From CAVLCC01 sp963624975 (GTDB taxonomy: Bacteria > Actinomycetota > Coriobacteriia > Coriobacteriales > CADBOM01): a DNA stretch of 51,647 nucleotides. The notes below the pieces were generated by a model. That model saw only the letters and a program-made list of their open reading frames with translations, was not told where the DNA came from and ran no database searches. Positions 48,466-51,647 of this stretch are shown here, one piece after another. The translations under genes and the position numbers were made by a program. The number at the start of each line of letters is the position of its first letter. Position 1 is the stretch's first letter. Location: positions 1 through 51,647 of the forward strand of contig CAVFRF010000051.1 of assembly GCA_963624975.1 (NCBI GenBank), read 5' to 3'.

Positions 48466-49307
48466 TATTCCAAGATGCCCTTGATCATCTCGCGCAGCTC
48501 GCTGTCGCGCAGCGCAAGCTTGATGTTGGTCTCGAGCCATGTGGAGATGGTGCCCGTGTCGAAGCCCTCGGAGGGGTCGATCACCAGCGCGTACATCTCT
48601 TCCTCGGCCAGCACCTTGTCCAGCGCGTCGGTGAGCTGAATCTCGCCGCCAACGCCGGGCTTCGCGTCGCGCAGAAGCTCCATCACGCGCGGCGACAGCA
48701 GGTAGCGGCCGAACACGGCCAGGTTGGAGGGCGCCTCCTCCAGCGGGGGCTTCTCGACCAGGCGGTCGATCTTCCACACGTCGTCGGCCACCTTCTCGCC
48801 AGAGATGATGCCGAAGCGGTGCACCTCCTCGTCGGGCACCGGGAACACCGCGATCACGTTGGCGCCGTCGTGCTCGTCGTGGATGCGCTTCATCTTCTCC
48901 AAGATGCCGCCCTCGGGCACGATCACGTCGCCCAGCAGAATGTAGAACGCCTCGCCGGCCGACTCCTCGTCGGCTTGCACGATGGCATGACCCAGCCCCA
49001 GCGGCTCGTCCTGGTACACATATGTGACGGGCAGGGCGCCCGCGGCGTCGATCGCGTCGGCATACTTGGCCTTGCCATGCGAGCGCAGGTGTTCCGAGAG
49101 CTTCTCGTCGGGCGAGAAGTGCTGCTCGATCGAGACCTTGTCGCGGCTGTTCACGATCACGACCTTGTCGGCGCCGGCTGCCACCGACTCCTCCACCACG
49201 TACTGGATCACGGGCTTGTCGAGCACCGGAAGCATTTCCTTGGGTTGGGACTTTGTAACCGGCAAGAACCTGGAACCCAAGCCTGCCGCCGGAATTACGG
49301 CTATCAT
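48465..49307 (-). CDS. galU: UTP-glucose-1-phosphate uridylyltransferase
   Basis: 280 residues. Makes UDP-glucose from UTP and glucose-1-phosphate. It has AVIPAAGLGSRFLPVTKSQP (about 3-22) with Gly-rich and Arg/Lys catalytic residues, LVDKP-type DKPVIQYVVEE, the LGLGHAI block, and the VEKP motif. The ATG at 49307 has TAGGAG about 10 nt upstream. First gene of the polysaccharide operon; 86 nt separate it from the flavin-reductase-like gene upstream. Confidence 0.94.
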   Translation of the reverse strand: MIAVIPAAGLGSRFLPVTKSQPKEMLPVLDKPVIQYVVEESVAAGADKVVIVNSRDKVSIEQHFSPDEKLSEHLRSHGKAKYADAIDAAGALPVTYVYQDEPLGLGHAIVQADEESAGEAFYILLGDVIVPEGGILEKMKRIHDEHDGANVIAVFPVPDEEVHRFGIISGEKVADDVWKIDRLVEKPPLEEAPSNLAVFGRYLLSPRVMELLRDAKPGVGGEIQLTDALDKVLAEEEMYALVIDPSEGFDTGTISTWLETNIKLALRDSELREMIKGILE

Positions 49308-49393
49308 CGTGCGAAAACTCCTACTCGTCGTGTGTTGCGATGCTGCGGGCCCGCCTTCCGCGCCGACGCGCGGCAGCTGGCCCGACTTACGCC

Positions 49394-49897
49394 CTACTCT
49401 CTTACCAGAATCTTCTCGATCTGGCCGATGTACTCTATCGAAACGTCGCCCTCGGGGTAGCACTCCTGCTCGATCGTGGGATCGAGCGAGCAGCTCAGGT
49501 CGACCTGCTGCGCGTGGATGATCTTGCACACCAGCACGAGGTCGGCCTCCTCGTAGGCGGGCTGGCCGTCTACCTCCACGAGATGCAGGTCGGTGGCGGC
49601 GAGCTTGTCCTCGTCGCGGCCCGAATGCCTGCCGAGGTAGACCACGTCTTTCTCGTGCCCGTCGATGAACGACACGGTGAACATCCCGCTGGCATCCATG
49701 AATCCCTTGGTGTAGCGCGACGGCCTGATGTACACGGTGGCCACGGGACGCTTCCACAAGAAGCCAACCTGCGCCCACGCTACGGTGAGCATGTTGGTCT
49801 TGCCGCCGTCGGTGGCCGAGACCAGGCTGAACCTGTGCTTGAAGTCGCTGGCGAAGTTGGCCTTGCACTCCTCGATCGAAATCTCCTTGAAGCCCAT
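49394..49897 (-). CDS. Flavin reductase-like FMN-binding protein
   Basis: 167 residues with the flavin reductase-like split-barrel pattern: N-terminal MGFKEIS, HRFSLVSATDGGKTNMLTVAWAQVG, VYIRPSRYTKGFMDASGMF-type FMN-phosphate contacts, and GHEKDV. Such proteins reduce or carry FMN, or act as flavoredoxins in anaerobes. AAGGA precedes the ATG. A 15-bp dyad lies just upstream. It is divergent from the DNA glycosylase gene and separated from galU by 86 nt; co-transcription with galU is possible. Confidence 0.8.
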   Translation of the reverse strand: MGFKEISIEECKANFASDFKHRFSLVSATDGGKTNMLTVAWAQVGFLWKRPVATVYIRPSRYTKGFMDASGMFTVSFIDGHEKDVVYLGRHSGRDEDKLAATDLHLVEVDGQPAYEEADLVLVCKIIHAQQVDLSCSLDPTIEQECYPEGDVSIEYIGQIEKILVRE

Positions 49898-49913
49898 GGC
49901 AATCCTTTCTAAA

Positions 49914-49928
49914 AAGACTTGCAGTCTT
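49914..49928 (-). promoter_or_regulatory. Dyad symmetry upstream of the flavin-reductase-like gene
   Basis: AAGACT-TGC-AGTCTT is a perfect 6-bp inverted repeat ending 16 nt before the start codon. It overlaps the likely 5' UTR and could be an operator. The wider 49929-50071 gap has no gene. Confidence 0.4.
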
Positions 49929-50071
49929 CTCGACTTTAGCACAACGCCCGGGCAAAACCGTGCTCTGACCAGCCGACCCGCACGGCATCTACATACTGGG
50001 CAGCCTGCGCCTGGCCCGCGCGAGCGCAGCGCATCTTACCTTTTCGTCTACTTGCAGGGTCGACCGGTTTA

Positions 50072-50115
50072 GAATCTGGTAAGGATCTGGTTAGATTTGG
50101 TTAAGAATCTGGTAA
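50072..50115 (+). repeat. Four tandem 11-bp repeats upstream of the DNA glycosylase gene
   Basis: Contiguous units GAATCTGGTAA, GGATCTGGTTA, GATTTGGTTAA and GAATCTGGTAA. The period of about one helical turn places each copy on the same DNA face, as in iterated operator sites. They end 79 nt before the glycosylase start codon. Confidence 0.7.
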
Positions 50116-50193
50116 GTTTCGTGCCCTACGATGTTGTCCAGAGATTGCGGCGCGCGGGCGCGCGGCGGTGGCGACAAGCGGAGGTGGATGCAG

Positions 50194-50997
50194 ATGGTAA
50201 GCGTTTCGTCGGAGTACTTCGACCTGCACAAGATCGCAGATTCGGGGCAGTGCTTCAGGATAGTGCCCTCGTCGGAAGGCGGGTACATCGCCATGAGCGA
50301 AGACAGGTACGTGCACGCCAGCATGTGCGAAGACGGCTCGTGGAACATCGACTGCCCCGACTGGGAGTTCGAGCAGTACTGGAAGCACTACTTCGACCTC
50401 GACCGGAGCTACGCCGAATGGTTCGCGAGCGTGGACCCCGACGACGAGTACCTCTCCAACGCGGCGCATGCCGGCGTGGGCCTGCGCGTGGTAAACCAGA
50501 ACCCCTGGGAAACGCTGGTGAGCTTCATCGTGTCGCAGCGCAGGTCGGTGGCCTCCATCACCACGTGCGTCACGCGCATCTGCCAGAAGTTCGGCGAGCC
50601 GATGGGCGACGACGCGGGCGAGGCGTTCGAGTTTCCCACCCCCGAGAGGCTGGCATCGCTTTCGCACGACGATTTGGCCGACTGCGGCCTGGGCTACCGC
50701 ACCGACTACGTGCTGGATGCCGCACGCAGGGTGGCGAGCGGCCAAGTCGACCTCGAGGCGTTGGGCGATGCTGGCGACGAGGAGCTGCTCGAAACGCTCA
50801 TGCAGATCAACGGCGTGGGCATCAAGGTCGCCAACTGCACGGCGCTCTACGGCTACCACCGCCTGGGCCTCTTCCCCATCGACGTGTGGATCAAGCGGGT
50901 GCTGGACGCGCATTACCCCAAAGGCTTCCCCATGGAGAGGTACCCGGGCTACGCCGGCTTCCTGCAGCTGCTGATGTTCTACGAGGCCCGCCATTAG
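50194..50997 (+). CDS. 8-oxoguanine DNA glycosylase / AP lyase (OGG1-like, HhH-GPD family)
   Basis: 267 residues. The N-terminal beta region (about 1-85) has the SGQCFRI segment seen at the start of OGG1/AlkA-type enzymes. The helical part has FIVSQ-type helices, CGLGYRTDYV (about 164-173), the helix-hairpin-helix INGVGIKVANC with catalytic Lys211, and Asp230 in FPIDVW. It would remove oxidised guanine and nick the strand. The start at 50194 has GGAGG 9 nt upstream; an ATG two codons earlier is too close to it. An 11-bp iteron array precedes it. A broader alkyl-base specificity cannot be excluded. Confidence 0.88.
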   Translation: MVSVSSEYFDLHKIADSGQCFRIVPSSEGGYIAMSEDRYVHASMCEDGSWNIDCPDWEFEQYWKHYFDLDRSYAEWFASVDPDDEYLSNAAHAGVGLRVVNQNPWETLVSFIVSQRRSVASITTCVTRICQKFGEPMGDDAGEAFEFPTPERLASLSHDDLADCGLGYRTDYVLDAARRVASGQVDLEALGDAGDEELLETLMQINGVGIKVANCTALYGYHRLGLFPIDVWIKRVLDAHYPKGFPMERYPGYAGFLQLLMFYEARH

Positions 50998-51128
50998 GCC
51001 GAGGGCTGCGCTGCAGTAGTTCGACTGAGCCGAACGGGCGGGGTAGTGATAACATCTGCTCTATATGTTTGCGGGCGGCGCGGGTTGTTTGGCGCCGGCC
51101 GCCGGACCTTTACGAAACGCGAGAGCAC

Positions 51129-51638
51129 ATGGACCAGGAAAACAGCACATTCAGCGACGTGATCGACAACGCTGCGATCACCCGCTACAAGCACAAGCTC
51201 GACGCGAAGTTCCCCATCAAGGAGCGCGACCTCGAGAACCCCTCGTATGCCTCGCTTCTGGGCTGCGTGTGCACCAAATTCCTGCTCATGCTCGTGATCA
51301 CGCTCTTTCTGGCGATGCACACCATGGGTCTCGACGGATCCACGCCCATGCCCGATGCGCTCTCGGCGCGCATGCTGCTCATGGACTTCGGAGTGGGCTG
51401 GGGAGCCTTCGGGCTTGCCTCGGGATTCACCTACTTCTATGTGAGGGTCAAGAACCCGAGCATCGGCTTCGTGCTTTTCGCCTGTCTGGTGGTGCTTTGC
51501 ATCGCGGCGTTCTTCATATGGGACGCAGCCGTGATGTTTGGATGGTCGATCATCGTGCCCATCGCGGTAATCGTGGTGTGCATAATCCCCTTCGTGATGG
51601 ACATCTGGGGCATCGTCTCGTACGACCGCAGGCAGTAG
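51129..51638 (+). CDS. Small four-helix membrane protein, unknown function
   Basis: 169 residues. A charged cytoplasmic N-terminus (about 1-45) is followed by four predicted membrane helices, near 51-67, 83-106, 112-131 and 134-163. A conserved-looking KFPIKERDLENPSYASLLG segment precedes the first helix. I recognise no family. The start has only a weak ribosome site (GAGAG). The 131-nt gap from the glycosylase gene contains a TTCG/CGAA dyad at 51020-51034, which may belong to its promoter. The gene ends 9 nt before the window edge. Confidence 0.7.
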   Translation: MDQENSTFSDVIDNAAITRYKHKLDAKFPIKERDLENPSYASLLGCVCTKFLLMLVITLFLAMHTMGLDGSTPMPDALSARMLLMDFGVGWGAFGLASGFTYFYVRVKNPSIGFVLFACLVVLCIAAFFIWDAAVMFGWSIIVPIAVIVVCIIPFVMDIWGIVSYDRRQ

Positions 51639-51647
51639 CGCGGACGC

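Noticed and set aside
51129..51638. Fusion of the small membrane protein with upstream sequence from 50097
   Set aside because: The longer frame runs through the glycosylase gene in a different frame with arginine-rich nonsense. The local ATG start is more natural.

Overview
The window looks like a chromosomal segment of a GC-rich, anaerobic actinobacterium, most likely class Coriobacteriia (Eggerthellaceae-like). This is inferred from several features together: strongly GC3-biased coding, a PafBC pair, a four-subunit ferredoxin-dependent 2-oxoacid oxidoreductase, single-RCK TrkA pairs, LAKTG-type sortase substrates, many Ala/Pro/Glu-rich linkers, and a decayed DUF4143 ATPase. There is no rRNA, prophage, intact insertion sequence or CRISPR array. 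The species cannot be fixed from sequence reading alone.

Layout. 1-780: a decayed DUF4143 fragment between two tandem-repeat families, the leuA terminator, and GC-rich degenerate repeats. 777-5368 (minus): leuA, an MFS carrier and an M20 peptidase, the last two closely spaced. 5672-6472: tRNA-Gly with its terminator and a YafQ/DinJ-type toxin-antitoxin pair with a palindromic operator. 6503-13242 (minus): a HAD phosphatase and two paralogous secreted, sortase-anchored C1 cysteine proteases sharing a 344-nt identical 3' segment. 13363-18708 (minus): two single-RCK TrkA proteins and a 1310-residue membrane M28-like protein whose peptidase fold is split by about 930 residues of low-complexity sequence and has lost most metal ligands. 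18945-21114 (plus): pafB-pafC. 21111-23820 (minus): a class I glutamine amidotransferase and a stand-alone OLD-like ATPase/TOPRIM protein. 24000-27026 (minus): porG-porD-porA-porB. 27027-27832 is a long non-coding stretch with five copies of a short repeat.

27833-31983 (minus) is a housekeeping block: SRP RNA, dedA, dnaX, ybaB, recR. It is followed by veg (32134-32421). tRNA-Cys, tRNA-Phe and tRNA-Glu lie at 32.7-34.5 kb. Between tRNA-Cys and tRNA-Phe is a small, more AT-rich island with a minimal nucleotidyltransferase-like protein, an HTH protein, and short or broken reading frames behind a palindromic operator-promoter. 34519-35940 is a divergent ManC-like protein. Facing it is a polar amino acid ABC transporter (36256-39529) whose permease carries an exported N-terminal domain.

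39703-49307 (minus) reads galU, ugd, two GT2 glycosyltransferase genes, a serine-acetyltransferase-like gene, uppP and an OatA-type acyltransferase. This is a likely operon for making, modifying and recycling lipid carrier for a glucuronic-acid-containing surface polysaccharide. The right end holds a flavin-reductase-like protein, an OGG1-like DNA glycosylase preceded by four tandem 11-bp repeats, and a small four-helix membrane protein.

Most promising for follow-up: the split M28-like pseudo-peptidase, the permease with an exported domain, the tRNA-bounded nucleotidyltransferase/HTH island, the twin proteases, the 11-bp iterons, and the dispersed intergenic repeats.
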